Below are positions 23,991 through 36,549 of a DNA stretch of 64,000 nt, piece after piece; position 1 is the stretch's first letter, and each line of letters begins with the position of its first letter. The DNA is from Trichopria drosophilae (Eukaryota > Arthropoda > Insecta > Hymenoptera > Diapriidae). Made by a program: the position numbers and the translations under genes. The notes beneath the pieces were generated by a model. It saw only the letters and a list, made by a program, of their open reading frames with translations, was not told the origin of the DNA and searched no databases. Location of the stretch: the NCBI GenBank assembly GCA_030407085.1, contig CM059587.1:41023001-41087000 (forward strand), written 5' to 3'.

Positions 23991-24510
23991 TCCTTTCGAG
24001 CATGGTGGCTACTATCGGAATTCTTTTCAAAAATTGAGTTTTTAAAAACGTAATAATGCTTTTACATTCGTACTTTTAGTTTGTGTTAAAGAAGTGTTTA
24101 ACATTTGCGTAAATATTTATGTAATATTATGTTTTATAAACAAATAAACTACTAAAAAAATCATCATTTTTATAGAAAAAATGCAGTCAATGGCAAACAT
24201 TTAATTAGATGATAAATCAGAAAATGAAACTGGATATTCACGAGAATTTAGGGTTGCTTATTGCGAAACTGAACTCAGATTTTGAAAATTTTAAATGGCG
24301 GATCCAATCTGACAAACCAAAATACGAACACTTGATGAAACTAGGTCCTCCAGTTTTTTGTAATCGCTGATTCCGAATTTGAACTCAGATATTGACATTT
24401 CAGTGTTGAATTTTCAAAATCTGCGTGCAGATTCGTAATCAGTGGCCCTAAAAACCCCCGAGGATCCAGTTTTACAAAAAATAGTGCAGCATATTGTTAG
24501 CCGGAAAAGG
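23991..24510. mobile_element. TTAA-flanked non-autonomous DNA element
   Basis: TTAA stands at both borders (23987-23990 and 24511-24514). The left end tcctttcgagcatgg and the inverted right end ccttttccggctaac are short imperfect inverted repeats. The right half contains the dispersed-family phrases aaatggcggatccaatctga and gcagattcgtaatcagtgg. TTAA duplication is the rule for piggyBac and Kolobok elements. The 520-bp interior has no transposase, so this would be a non-autonomous member. Confidence 0.55.
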
Positions 24511-24514
24511 TTAA

Positions 24515-27500
24515 GTTAAAAAATTCAAGATCTGTCTGAAATGAACATTTCAATTTTTGTTGTTGTTGCTAAATTTACTACAAATAAGAAACTGTATACG
24601 GGATCGTATAACTTGTTTCGTTAAATTTTTAGAGAATTTTATATTTTTTGTTAACCTCAAAATTTCGGCTTATTGAATTCTCTATTCGCTTTTTTTTTTA
24701 TATAGGGCTAAAAAGTTTCTTAGAATTTTTTACCATTCCAAATGTAATTTTGGAATAGAATTACAGAATGAGAAAAATCGGTATTCATTTTGAGAAAAAT
24801 TCCAAAAAAATCTATTAACGTATATAAGAATTAATGGAAATTGTTTAAAAATGAAAAATAAAATTCTACAAAAATTGACGAAATAAAATAAGTTCTACGA
24901 CCCTTCAAATTGTTCGTTATTTCCATTACTGCTTGTTATTGTAAATTTAATTAAAACAAAGTTAAAAATGTGTGGTTACTTAACTCGTTAAAATACACGT
25001 AAATTACATTCCACAACAAAAGTACAATTCAAGGCGTTCATTTCCATTTGTTATCTGGTATTCTACTATAATTAGCAACCACGTTATTGCCATTTAAAGA
25101 TTTACCATTTTTTAAATAACAAATTTAAAGAAATTCACACTCGATCGAAAACATTTATTTCAAAAATAAAAATCTATTTCAAAAGCCGGTAAGTTGTCGT
25201 AGAATGCCACAAATAACTACTTAAATGCTGCTCAGAAAAATATTTTTAAATTAATTAAATAAGAGGCCTCTAAAAAGTATTTTAATTTAACGCCTCCCAC
25301 GCTCACAATATAATATAAATCCTAATTTAAATTTTTTAAATTAAAATACAAAATTTAATTAATTATCACAGCTAATTATAATTTTTTAAATTAATTATTT
25401 TGCCTTATGTTTATAAATGGTTATCCTTTTGTAATCATAATTACATGGATGTGGAAAAAATAGGCGATTAGTACCTATTGTAATGGTGACAATGGTTTTT
25501 AAATATCAAAACACCCAATATATTCAATAATTTAATATGCAAGTTATGTTATTTTATGTTCCTGTTGTTTTTTAACACATATCACAGTACAAAGCATAAC
25601 GAACGAAAACTGTACATTTTTAAAGAGGAGTAGATTAATGAACGAATCATAAACTTAAAAAAACTACTCCTAATTGGAAGTGGTATTAATAAATTGCTGC
25701 ACTCTAAATATCTTTAGTACTTTTTATTAGACTAAGCAAGTTATATAAACGTTTTAGACTCTTTATGATTTCTTTAAAAATATCAACAAAATTAGTTTTG
25801 AATTGAATAAGAATTCTCTAAAATACATGATTTTTAATAATTAAATAATAATATTTAATTAAACTGTTAGTGTTTTTGGACTTTATATAGTGATTAGAAT
25901 TACTTCCTAAAGGCACGAATTTAAAAAAATCGATTCAATAATCTTTATCTTACATTTTTTAGTGTAGAATTACATTTGCTGACCATTTTCTCCATTAAGA
26001 AACACTCGGAACATTTCGTAATCTTGTGGTGTTTATTTAATGAGACGATAGACTTCCATTTTCTCTATGTATTTCACTCTTCCATTACTGCTGTACTTGG
26101 AATCTATTACCATAAAACCACAATTACACCCATTTTAAGACATCAAAAAGAAATTTCTATCTATAGTGAACTACTATTGATTTTCTTTTTATGAACTCTT
26201 GTAGCATTCGATGTATTTGAAAATTGACTACAAGGAACTCCTCGTGTTGCTCCTTTAGTACAAAGAACAGTTTGAACTTAGTTCAATTACAAGTTGCTTC
26301 CCATATAACAAGTTCCTTATAAAAATGTATTAGGGAGTGCAAACTGATTTCAAGTATTCTTTACACAAAATAATAAAAGGCCATTATGAGATTATTTGAG
26401 AGATTTGTTTACTCAAAAACATAACAAAATTGTTGCACTCAATTAAAAAACAAAAGGTTTTGTAATATTGTGATTTATAAAGAGTAATAGAAAAAGAAAC
26501 TTGCATTACATTTTACTTAGATTTAAAAAACAATCACATTTTTAGTTTTTCAAAACAATTTTCTTAAAAAATTATAAACTGAACATAAAAGTTTATCTAT
26601 TTTAATATCAATGAACCTTTGGATTCCACAAGCCGAAAAATTGAGGCCGATCTCCATAACCAAAAACATCTGAATCTAATGATGGCCGCAGACCTAACCT
26701 AAAAATGCTAAACACACCATTTTTGTCCATTTTCAATAAGTTTTTGTGGCGAGCCAAAATTTCTGTTCGCAAATTTGGCAAAACGCAGTTTAAAGTGCTA
26801 TTCATCAGCTCTAAAATTCTGATTCGATTTTTTAACTTAATTTTGTCTGGTCACAATTACGATTTTCGTTTTTTGCAATTTTAGGTTAGGATATCTCAAA
26901 ATCTTTAAGTGATAGAACAATTCTGCGTCCCGATTTGGATTCAGCAAATCGAAACCCTTCGGAAAATTGTACTCAGGTTACCGATGAATGCACTTTAATT
27001 TGGTTTCTAATTTTCGTTTTCCCCAGATTACGAAAACAGATTTTGTTCCACGACAGAAACTTACTGAAAATGGTAAAAAACGGTATTTTTACACTTCAAG
27101 GTTAAGATATATTATAATCGTGACGTGAAAGAACGATCATGTGGCCAGATTTAATGCAAATTTAATAATTTTTGTTGGCCTGTTATATCTATAAAGCAGC
27201 ACATTCAGTTTATAATTTCTGAACCTTTTAAAGACAAAAGAAAGTCACACATAACGTTCCATTTACACATATAAAGACATCTTGAACGTGTGAGGACAAG
27301 AGTACCTTAAATTAAATCACTCGTTTTTGCAACATAGACTGAAAAACAGCGGCAATCTTGTGAATGAGATAATTTTCACTTCTTATGCCTGAAATCTCAC
27401 TTTAAAGAGGGTAAACTACTACAAAAAGAAAAAGTAAGCATATTTAGGGCATTTTTTAGGCACAATTGAAGGATATTATAACGGATATATAAAATCTGAT

Positions 27501-28550
27501 TTGGAGTTTTACAGATAAAATTGTTATTCTTTTATACGTATATAATATCATGAGACGTCCACAGGATTCTATCGATATAAAATAGAAGAGACATTTTTTT
27601 TATTTATGTTTTACATTTAAAAGATTTATTAGCGTACAAACACACTTATTTTTTATTATACATATAAGCGTTTTATAAATTTATATATTATTTGTATTAT
27701 TATAATATATATTATTTATATTTTTATAATATATAATATGTATTATGATATTAAACAAATAAACTGTATGAGGTTTACAAAAGAGAAAGGGTTCAGCTCA
27801 TTTAAAGACTAAGATTTTGCTCCCTTGGATTATACGTTACTCCCTTGGTTAGTTAAAATACCTCTAACGGAGTAAATATAAACTACGACGACAAAAATGT
27901 ATGTAAATAGATAGTACATTTGCAACAGAAAGTCTGGAAAATCAACATCGAAGTCCCTGCCAATTTTCGTTTGAAAAATAACGATTATTATTTAATTTTT
28001 TTCATATGAAATTCCTCGATGAAGTACTTTTGAATCTATTGAAAGTTTAGAATAGTCAAGAATTTAGGAAGAAACATATCAAAATATAAAAAGAAAATTT
28101 AATTCATACACAGTCCCAAATAAAATTTATTTTAAAAAACTAACGTGAGATCTATTTCTTACGTTAAATATGTTCACAGAATGTTTCAAAATTAATTTCT
28201 TGCTCTGAATAAATTTCCCCATAATCAAAAAGTTATTTGACGTCCATATGACTCTTCATAAGGTTTGTGCGATTTTATATGAATATTTAAAGTATTTTTG
28301 CTAAACATGTCAACAACTAACTGTAACTGAAAAATGGATTTTGTTGCAACCCACCAGTATGCGTGCATACATATAAAGTAGGTTATATAAACTAATGCAG
28401 TGAAGCAAAAAATATGGAAGTTTTATTTAAACATTTTATATTATTTTTAATATATTTTCAATAAATTTTCGGTTCATCTGCTATATGGGTTATTTAATAA
28501 TACCTTTTAAAATCTCACAGTTTATTTTCAGTTCGTTTCAGATTTCTTGA
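24515..28550. other. No gene; AT-rich, one TA-rich tract
   Basis: Very AT-rich sequence. A TA-dominated low-complexity tract occupies about 27640-27745. A stretch around 26590-27080 is slightly more complex (frame 26608-26805, minus, 65 codons) but not recognisable. No inverted-repeat element was found by eye. Confidence 0.5.
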
Positions 28551-28552
28551 AT

Positions 28553-29210
28553 CTACCCAGTAATCGGAGTTGGATTACAATGGATGACATCCTTTAATCC
28601 ATCCCTATTCGTCCTTTGAATCTGTTATAACGTGTGCAAATGAATTCATTTCTTAAACAATTTAAACCATTTCTAAAATGTAAAAAAAATTTAATGCACA
28701 TGTATCGGATGCAATGCTAAGCAGATATACTGCAAAAATAATTCATTTTGTTCATGAAAATTTCTAAATGGGTGTATAGTTTTTCATTAAATAATGTATC
28801 TGCTTGCAATTCGCTTCCATTACGTAGCATCAGGTAATGCCAAAATATTCTTAGAATATCTCTAGATAAAATATTGAGAATATTCACAATAAAAATTTAC
28901 CATTTCTTATACGAAAATTTATAAAGATATGTATCATTAATGGCTGACTTATTTTGAGAACATTATTCTTGGATTCACGTGGATTGCAAATTGCAGGCTC
29001 CCAATTACAAAAAATAAGAATGCATTCATAGCCATCGTGAATCAATCACGAATTTGGATAAATAAAAAAATCTATTGTCTGTATGCAAGTGAATAAATAG
29101 AAATGCACTGCACATAAAAATGGATTCATTATTCCCAAAGTATGTATTCAAAATGGTTAAAAATTAATGCATTTCAATACTTTTTTTATGCATTTCCGAT
29201 TACTGGGAGG
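28553..29210. mobile_element. DNA element with CCCAGTAATCGGA ends
   Basis: The left border reads cccagtaatcgga and the right border tccgattactggg, a perfect 13-bp inverted pair. Inside, AATGCAT-type words and aaatggtt or aaccattt recur near both ends. The length is about 655 bp and there is no coding frame. No target duplication could be fixed. Class unknown. Confidence 0.55.
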
Positions 29211-29574
29211 GTTGCCCCCACTACAGTTAAAAAGTTTTATTTTAAAATTTTTAATAATTAATGCTAATCAATTTTTAAGAAAAAAATTCCTGCGTCTCTC
29301 ACAAGCGTTTGGAACCAACTAAAGATATTGGAAAAAATTTGTCATCTATCCATTTATTTACCAACAAAATTTTAAAAAGAAACAAAAAGTTGTTTTTGAG
29401 AAAATTAAGTTTTTTTATTTTTTTAAAAAAGTTTTTCAAAGTTTCCAGAAAACTCTGAAATATTCGTAAATTTATATTAAATCATTACAAAATTACAAAA
29501 AATAAAAATGAAATTACAAACAAAAAATAAATAATAAAACTGGAAATACAAAAAAAAACAGTTTCTAAATAATC

Positions 29575-29870
29575 CGATTAATTTTGAAAATATCGCCCGC
29601 CATATTGGATCGGCCATTTTGTATTTTTCATCAAAAAATATTTAGATACACAGTGTCATTAAACAAAAATAAATCTTTTAATGAAACGAACGCTGGATAT
29701 TACTATTTAGGGACAAAATTCTTTCGTCGCCATTTAGGATCCGCCATCTTAAAATTTTGAAAAGTACTTTCCACCATTTTGAAACTAGACATTGGACATG
29801 ATATTTTGATGTGACACAGTTCTCTGGGTACTTGCCATATGAGACAAAATTATCAAAAATTCCTTTTTTA
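29575..29870. repeat. Dispersed repeat fragment (NGCGGA family)
   Basis: It contains cgcccgccatattggatcgg followed by catcaaaaaatatttagata, paralleling 2747-2832, then catttaggatccgccatctt and ccaccattttgaa. The 89-codon frame on the minus strand here is a by-product. Confidence 0.55.
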
Positions 29871-30639
29871 TCATACAAATGGCCGCAACTTTTCGAAAAT
29901 TCATTTTTTTGCAATTTTATTGGCAGATTATGAAAAAGCGATCCCAAATACGTTAGAAATTCTTCCTTTTTTATTTTACGTCAATTTCAGTAGACAAAAT
30001 TAATGTTGAAAATAGTTGGAAGTAAATGTCCTTCCCGTTAAATGGTTAAGGTGTACATGAAAGTGTGACTATGCCAACTATTTCTTACTGTAATATCATA
30101 TTCGAAATATTCAAATTTCGTCAATTGACATTAATGTTGCTTTTTTAGAATGGAAAAAATGTTACAATACAATATGTACATTACTTATAGTTCATATTCT
30201 TGAATAAAATAATCACGAATTGGAGATACACTTTGATTACAAAAATATTCTCCATAACATTTTTTACGAACTGCAATAGGTAGGATTCCATTCTAAATAA
30301 ATTTGAACTGAACAAAAATATCTTGAATTAATACCAATAGCTAACTTTAAGATGGAACAAAACAAAGCCTTGTTCGACTGAAAATTCAAACTTTTCAAAA
30401 GTTCAAAAGTTCACTTCTTCAAAAGTCTTAAAACTACCTTATCATAAACTACAAAGTAGTACCAAAAATGAGATAATGTTCAGAATTTGGAAGGTTGAGA
30501 ATTTTAGATTTAGATCATATAGACTAAAATCTAACCTCCATACACTGAAAACCCCAATAATTTCTAAGTTAGAACAGTTATAACCATTTCAGTCACGTAA
30601 TTCAAGCAATGAATAAATTTTAACAAACTGTATGTCATA

Positions 30640-30820
30640 TATAGTTTTTGACGTCGCTGAATACGAATCTGACATCAGATTATAAAAATTCAAAATGGCG
30701 GATCCAACATGGCAGATGGAAAATTGAAATCGTTAGTGAACTTACACAAGAATAGTTACTTGCAGGTTTTTAGGGTTGTTGAATACAAATCTGGCATCAG
30801 ATTTTCAAAATTCAAAATCA
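30640..30820. repeat. Dispersed repeat fragment, two half-copies
   Basis: The phrase gctgaatacgaatctgacat, followed by aaaatggcggatccaacatg, recurs about 110 bases later as gttgaatacaaatctggcat. Same family as 38310-38547. Confidence 0.55.
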
Positions 30821-30824
30821 ATAT

Positions 30825-31635
30825 AATTTTCATATTCACTGTCTTCACTTTCATCGCCATTTGGGAGTTCAGCCAACTCCATCATTAATTTTGTCTTAAA
30901 GGCACGGGTCGGCAATTACATTCGAGGAAAACATATGTACTCCCTTGTATCGAATGATATTTTTTAAAACAACACAGAAAACACACTCCCGCAAAACGAT
31001 TTCAACTCCCATGCTATGAAATAACCATTTTTTTATACAGGCAGTGGTCCATAAGCTCTGTTCTTCAAACAACTCATTTCATACACTTTTAGCATATGTC
31101 AAATTTCCTCGAATTTAGATTCACAAAAATACTGCTTTGTATTTGTTACAACTATAAACAATATTGTAGATTCACAAAATATCTTTCTTCTTAGTTTAAT
31201 TTAAGTCTCTCTTGATCTGAAGAAAAATTATATTTTGCATCAAATACGAAAGACATGATGAAAAAATACAGACGTAAAAGGGCTTCACTATAGTGGAGTC
31301 TGTGACTCAAGGGGTTAAGAAACAATAACACCACTGCCACACGATTCAAAGCAATTTAAACAAACAACTACCTACAATCAAAATATTTGTTTTCGTTTTC
31401 ACAAAATGCCGAAAATTTAACCAAATGGTCAGTTACCTAATGGGAACTAAATTTTCAATACTTTTTATCTAAATTTTGTCAATGTTACTAAAATTTGATT
31501 AATCCAACTTTCGTTTAGTAATCTTAACTAAATATTATTCTCAGTGAGTGGATTTGCTCTTATGCTCAGATTCATACCTCTTTGAAGGGTTAAGATATTC
31601 ATTTCTCAATCGAATTTCTTGAATATTGAGTACTT
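30825..31635. other. No gene seen
   Basis: AT-rich sequence with no recognisable element apart from GGGTTAAG near 31310, a word found at the ends of several TTAA-flanked elements in this window. Confidence 0.4.
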
Positions 31636-31639
31636 GTAT

Positions 31640-32480
31640 GAATGGAAGAAGTCAATCTTCCACATATTCGAGGTCATCAATATAATAATGTGTATATAAA
31701 CTAGGCAACTTCCCGAAAGTCGGTAAATCGTGAATATGCAGATGGTAGCATCTGGTGATATAACGTAGTTCTCGAACATGTATCTTCCACGTGCGCATTA
31801 ATTTCTCCATCCGCCCTCGTGCAGGATCGCTTGGTCCGTTGTATGTGGATGCACGTATTGAATACAAGAGAAACTCATCTGAAAGTGCTGCCACATACTA
31901 AGTCAGCTTCCAAGGACGTAGGATACATAAGCTTCCAACAGGAACAGTCAAAATGCCGGGTTGGTATCGACTCTTTAGTATGGCAGCATAGTACAATTCC
32001 GTTATGAAAGAGCATCGGACTATCGGTAAAGCACATACCGGACTTTTCTTTCTTTTATTCTAAAACTTTTTAGTCGATAGGTCGGAGAAAACATGTACGT
32101 GCTGTAAAGTCCGATATAGAATGCGAGCATATTCGATATCGGCTGACCGATAACGAAATACATCCCTCGTACGACGCTTCGTATTCCACAACGTTATAAA
32201 GAGGACGCCTTTTCCAGATCATGGAAATGTATCTTTTAAAATATTTGTCCATTTCGAAACATTCGAACTGCAATTTTGGCCCCAACCCTTTGAAGTTTAG
32301 GGAGTTTTTATTCGATCAACGTTAGGATTACTGGACACAAGCTGCAAACTATTTCGCTGGTCGAAACAATGTGTATAAGCACAATAGTTAATCTAATACT
32401 ACACTAAAGCAACGAAGCAGATATATTGGAAACTACAACACTGAAGCTTAACAGGGAACCTGCTGGAGCTTTTATGGATT
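31640..32480. other. GC-richer unique island 1
   Basis: About 840 bases of markedly higher GC and CpG than the surroundings, without repeats found elsewhere in the window. Short frames exist on both strands (31652-31894 and 32070-32285 minus; 31819-32007 plus), none with a recognisable motif and none with an evident splice partner. Candidates are a conserved regulatory region, a non-coding RNA exon or old foreign DNA. I cannot tell which. Confidence 0.4.
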
Positions 32481-32694
32481 ATATATATCCGCCATTGAAT
32501 ATTGATCGGGATTTCCGACGAAACTAATGATTTTGAAATATTGCATACACTACTCACTAAACGATAAGAATTATTGAAAATGATTTAGTTGTTTTGGTTT
32601 TAAATTCCATTTGTTGACCTCAGAGAATACATGTTCAATAACGTTCAATTGTTATCCAATTATTGAGTGTTCTACTTCCCGGCAAGCATTTTTT

Positions 32695-33060
32695 TATCTC
32701 GATTTTTTAAAAATACATTCGGGATGACTAACCCCAAAAATTATGTGTTTTAAAAAAAATGAAAGAAGTGAAAATTTGTTAGATTTCATGGCGGAATTCA
32801 CTGGAATGTTTTTTAACAATTGATAGTTTGCAATGTAAAAAATATACATAATACTTAAGATTTTTTTCCCTTGAAAACAACCAACTTTTGGGAAAAATTA
32901 CATACAATAAAAATGCTTGGAATTTATGATAAAACATGCCACAAATTTTTCTCGATTTTCATAACCATTTATAAATTTTGAAAAAATTTAAATAAACAAG
33001 TTTTTAAAATATTACTAAAAAATCATTTAAAAATTCCTGTCTATTCCTCCATAAAATTTG
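32695..33060. repeat. Diverged relative of the 62.5-63.8 kb palindrome
   Basis: The phrases ccaacttttgggaaaaatta and caataaaaatgcttggaatt, with the flanking A/T words, resemble the palindrome's core (caacttttggaaacaattgc, aaaaactcttagaatttatc). A phrase atggcggaattc also occurs. Only one arm is evident here. Confidence 0.4.
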
Positions 33061-33064
33061 ACAA

Positions 33065-35085
33065 CTTTTCACTCTTATAATTTTTTCTTAAAAACACGTG
33101 GTGTTTGTGTCGGCGTGTCCCTAATTTTTGCTTAAATTTTAATTCCGGATACCATTTTGAGGATTGTCAGGTTGAATTTTTTGAAAATAAATACTACTAA
33201 TAAACTTTAATATAAATTACAGCGTAGACATTTTTGACACGTTATTTATAGCCATTTGAGATACTCTAATGTGAAATAATAAAAAATTAATCCAAGTGAA
33301 AAGAAAACTATGAACATTCATGTTTTTTATTATTTCAGGATATGTGATTTATTTATTTTTTAATTTGTAGTATACTCATTACTAATCCAAGTATCCTGCA
33401 ATTAGAATCCCATGGATTGATAGGCGTAATTTTAACCTTTTTTTTTGTTTTTTATTTGTAGCGTTTACCGCCCGAGGTTACTTTTCGTGAAACGTTTTAT
33501 TAAAGTTGGACAAAATGGGTGAGGTAAAATGGGATGTAGTTACGTTTTGATTCTAGTTCACAAAGGTAACTTTTAACTAATTTTATTTCCGCATTTCTAT
33601 TAAAAAATTGTTCACACACGTATAAAAGAAAAAGGGAACATCCAAGGGGGAGTAGTGAGTCAGTCAAACGGACAATTTTTTTCAGTATTAATAAAGAAAG
33701 AACTATTAAAGATTCTTGTTTGAAAGTATAATATTTTTCGATTTTGTGTATCCTAAATACATATAAAAAATCGTTTCCTTCATACAATTTCGCGTTACAA
33801 GTATTCAAACCTTTGCAGAAATAATTTAAATAACCCATTCCATTTTGACCGTGATTTTTACATTTCTTAAAATAACGAATGTTCGTGAAGAATAAAAATA
33901 TAAAAAAAGAGTTATGGTTCCTATAATATAAGCTGTGGCTTTCTTATATTCCGTTTTCAAATAGTAAGTCTTTCCAAATTTTATTTATCTGTGCACAAGT
34001 TCCCTACATTTTAAACTTACAATCGTGAATATTTAGTTAAAACTTTCGTTAAAGATTACTATTCACCTAGTCTACAGTCTATACTGACCGGGTTATGACG
34101 TCATCATTAAACAAAAATTGCGAATACTATTTTAGTGATCATGCCCTAATGAACAGTCGGACAGCCTGATAGAACTTCTGCTCTGAAAGTGAATATTATA
34201 TCGGTAAAGCAAAGGTGTTTTTTTAGTACCGATATTTATTGCCACAATCTTATCGTATTTAACTATGAGTTTTTTAATCGAACAAATAATTACTATAACA
34301 TTAGTCGATCTTTAGCAATAACGATTACAATGAATATTTTAGTCATTCGGACTTTGACGTTTCATATGTTTCTCACCAACTAAGATATCAAACTGGATTC
34401 GATAAATTATATTACAAAATATGTGGATTAGTTACTTTAGTTATATTAATCATAAGTGTTTCAGTCACAAAGAAATTGAATACTCCAACGTGGCAGTGGT
34501 TAATTATGCAGGTCCACAAAAAATTTTTTGTTTTCTGTGCTGGAATCTGGACCAGCCTAATTGGACCTGTTTTGAACTGCTAAATACGAATCTGCAATAA
34601 AAAATGGGGGTCGCAGGATAAACTTCAGACATAACCTAAAAATATCAAGTAGAATTTAAAAACGAACCGTGAATAATTAAAACTTAATGTTAATTAAAAA
34701 TAGCCAAATTCGGTTCCAATATATATGTTTTAATAAAATATTAGAGTTTAAACTAGAACAGTTGCCAACCTATACCCTGAAATCGATAAAAGCACTCATT
34801 GTCTAACCCGAAATATTTTTTAAATTGGCCTCCTCGTACATTATTCATATTACCATCAAATCGATATCAGACAAGGGATTAAAGAATTAAGAACAGAAAT
34901 AAAGTAAATCACCATTGTTGAACGAGATATTTATTTCGCCATGTTTTTAGTCAATTTTCAATCATTTTCAGTACTGTGTTTTAAAGTTTGATAACATTTG
35001 CAATTTTCTTGTTATGCTTTTAATATTTATTAAAATATCTAGAATCTTTTATCATATTGTAATTGTTTTTCCAATCTAGGGTTTT
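33065..35085. other. No gene seen
   Basis: AT-rich. The 112-codon minus frame at 33500-33838 has no recognisable family and no supporting context. A short piece of the dispersed repeat (ctaaatacgaatctgc) lies near 34580. Otherwise nothing. Confidence 0.45.
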
Positions 35086-35089
35086 CCCT

Positions 35090-35570
35090 ACTTGAGCTGT
35101 AGCATTGTCAGGACTTGCGAAACGCTGATAAATAGGACAGATCCCACACACTGAATTTTAAGTAACAGTACTGACAGTAGGTACTGAGTCAATTCTTTGT
35201 AAGTGGTGAACTCTGGCATACCTCCGACATTTACTAGGGGCAACAATCTTTTAATTGCAAAATATAGAACTGGCAATAGTTCTAACTAGTCATTTTACAC
35301 TGAAAATAGGATATCTGTACTGACAATGAACCAGTACTGAGTTGCACCTGAGGTTACACGTTATTTCTTACCGATGACTATATATACTGTACTGGGTACC
35401 TATATTGGATCAGTACTGCCGTCTTCCGGAGCTCAGATATTATTTCTTACCGATGCCAATACTGACAAGCAGTATAGTGCCAGTAATTTGAATTACTGCA
35501 ATAATTTGAACTCCAATAATTTGAATTTTTCTTGTGAAAGGCAGTACTGGCAGTCAGTATTGCGGCATTC
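35090..35570. repeat. CAGTACTG-rich repeat field, locus 2
   Basis: Words such as acagtactgac, ccagtactgag, tcagtactgcc, gcagtactggcagtcagtat and actgacaagcagtat recur irregularly, as in the field at 10910-12470. A further repeated phrase, gttatttcttaccgatg or attatttcttaccgatg, occurs twice (about 35360 and 35440). The frames at 35088-35276 and 35374-35700 are by-products. Confidence 0.65.
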
Positions 35571-35795
35571 CATACAGAGGGCAAACTTTGAGTCTCAGAT
35601 TTTGTTCATAATTGAGCATTTCGATGTCTTTCGGGTGTACTTGAAGTTCATTTGCGGATTTTCCAAAATTTCAATTATTTTGCAAGATATTGTTAATTGA
35701 ATTTTTTGGTCATTTGTTTTCATTAATCAAATGTTTTCATTAGTCAAGTGTTATTGTGTCAAATTTGTGTTAAGCCAAGTCGAAAAATGCTTTTA

Positions 35796-36546
35796 CAGTT
35801 GAAATATGTACAGTATCTGGTCTACGTAAGTTTTTACGTCTAACGTAGGTTTTCTGCAAATTAGTGGATATAAACTGATGAGTAGCCCTATACCCTTATT
35901 AACTATGTTTGATACATGTAAAGTGAAGGTTAATTTCGCACCCAGAGTGATCCCTACGTATTTGCCGTTGTCTAACTATCCTAATTCTACATTGCCCATC
36001 CTTATTTGTTTGACAATGTTAGGTCTACGCTTTGTAAATAATATGGCTTCGTTTTTGTTTGCGTTTACAGACATTTTCCATCTTTCGAAATATTTCATAA
36101 TTTTTTGGATGCGGTTGTATGCGTGTTCATTTCTTCATCAATTATTTTCCCACCATTTTACTTATATGATTAAATAAGCTTATTGGCCTATAGTTGTTAG
36201 CTAGTGTTAGGTTTTTATTAGGTTTTGGCAACACTATCGTTTTAGATATTTTCCAGCTATTTGGAAAATGGCCTAATGGCAATGAAGATTTCGACTTGTC
36301 AGTATTTATAGGAACAGAAGATTATAAGTTGCTACTTACAATGTTTTGGAAAATTTTCCGATTGGCCTTGGCATAATTTAGTCTAATGCTTTCAATTTTC
36401 GTAGATGTGATTTCATTAATAAAAATGCTAATTGGATTTTGATTCGAACTACTTACTTTGTAATATTTATAAGCAAAAAAAGATCAATTATACTTGTTAC
36501 TCCTCTTTTAGGAAAATGCGTTGGTTGCGCAGGAGGAGCAATAGTG
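35796..36546 (-). pseudogene. Jockey-like non-LTR retrotransposon relic (endonuclease and reverse transcriptase pieces)
   Basis: Four protein-like blocks lie in the order expected of a non-LTR polyprotein, read on the minus strand. (1) 36457-36546: an endonuclease block with PTHFPKRG and SIIDLFL. (2) About 36325-36450: a linker with ESIRLNYAKANRK. (3) 36144-36318: the start of the reverse transcriptase, with GHFPNSWKISKTIVLPKP then NNYRPIS. (4) 35796-36123: the thumb region, with WKMSVNANKNEAILFTKRRP, GKYVGITLGAKLTF and LYPLICRKPTLDV. The catalytic FADD-type box and the endonuclease SDH end have been deleted between blocks, and stops and frameshifts break the frame. These blocks are typical of the Jockey and CR1 groups. 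It is a dead relic. Confidence 0.85.
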
Positions 36547-36549
36547 TTT

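Noticed and set aside
33500..33838. 112-codon minus frame
   Set aside because: No motif, codon use follows local base composition, no splice partner seen.
35374..35700. 108-codon plus frame
   Set aside because: Made largely of CAGTACTG repeats.
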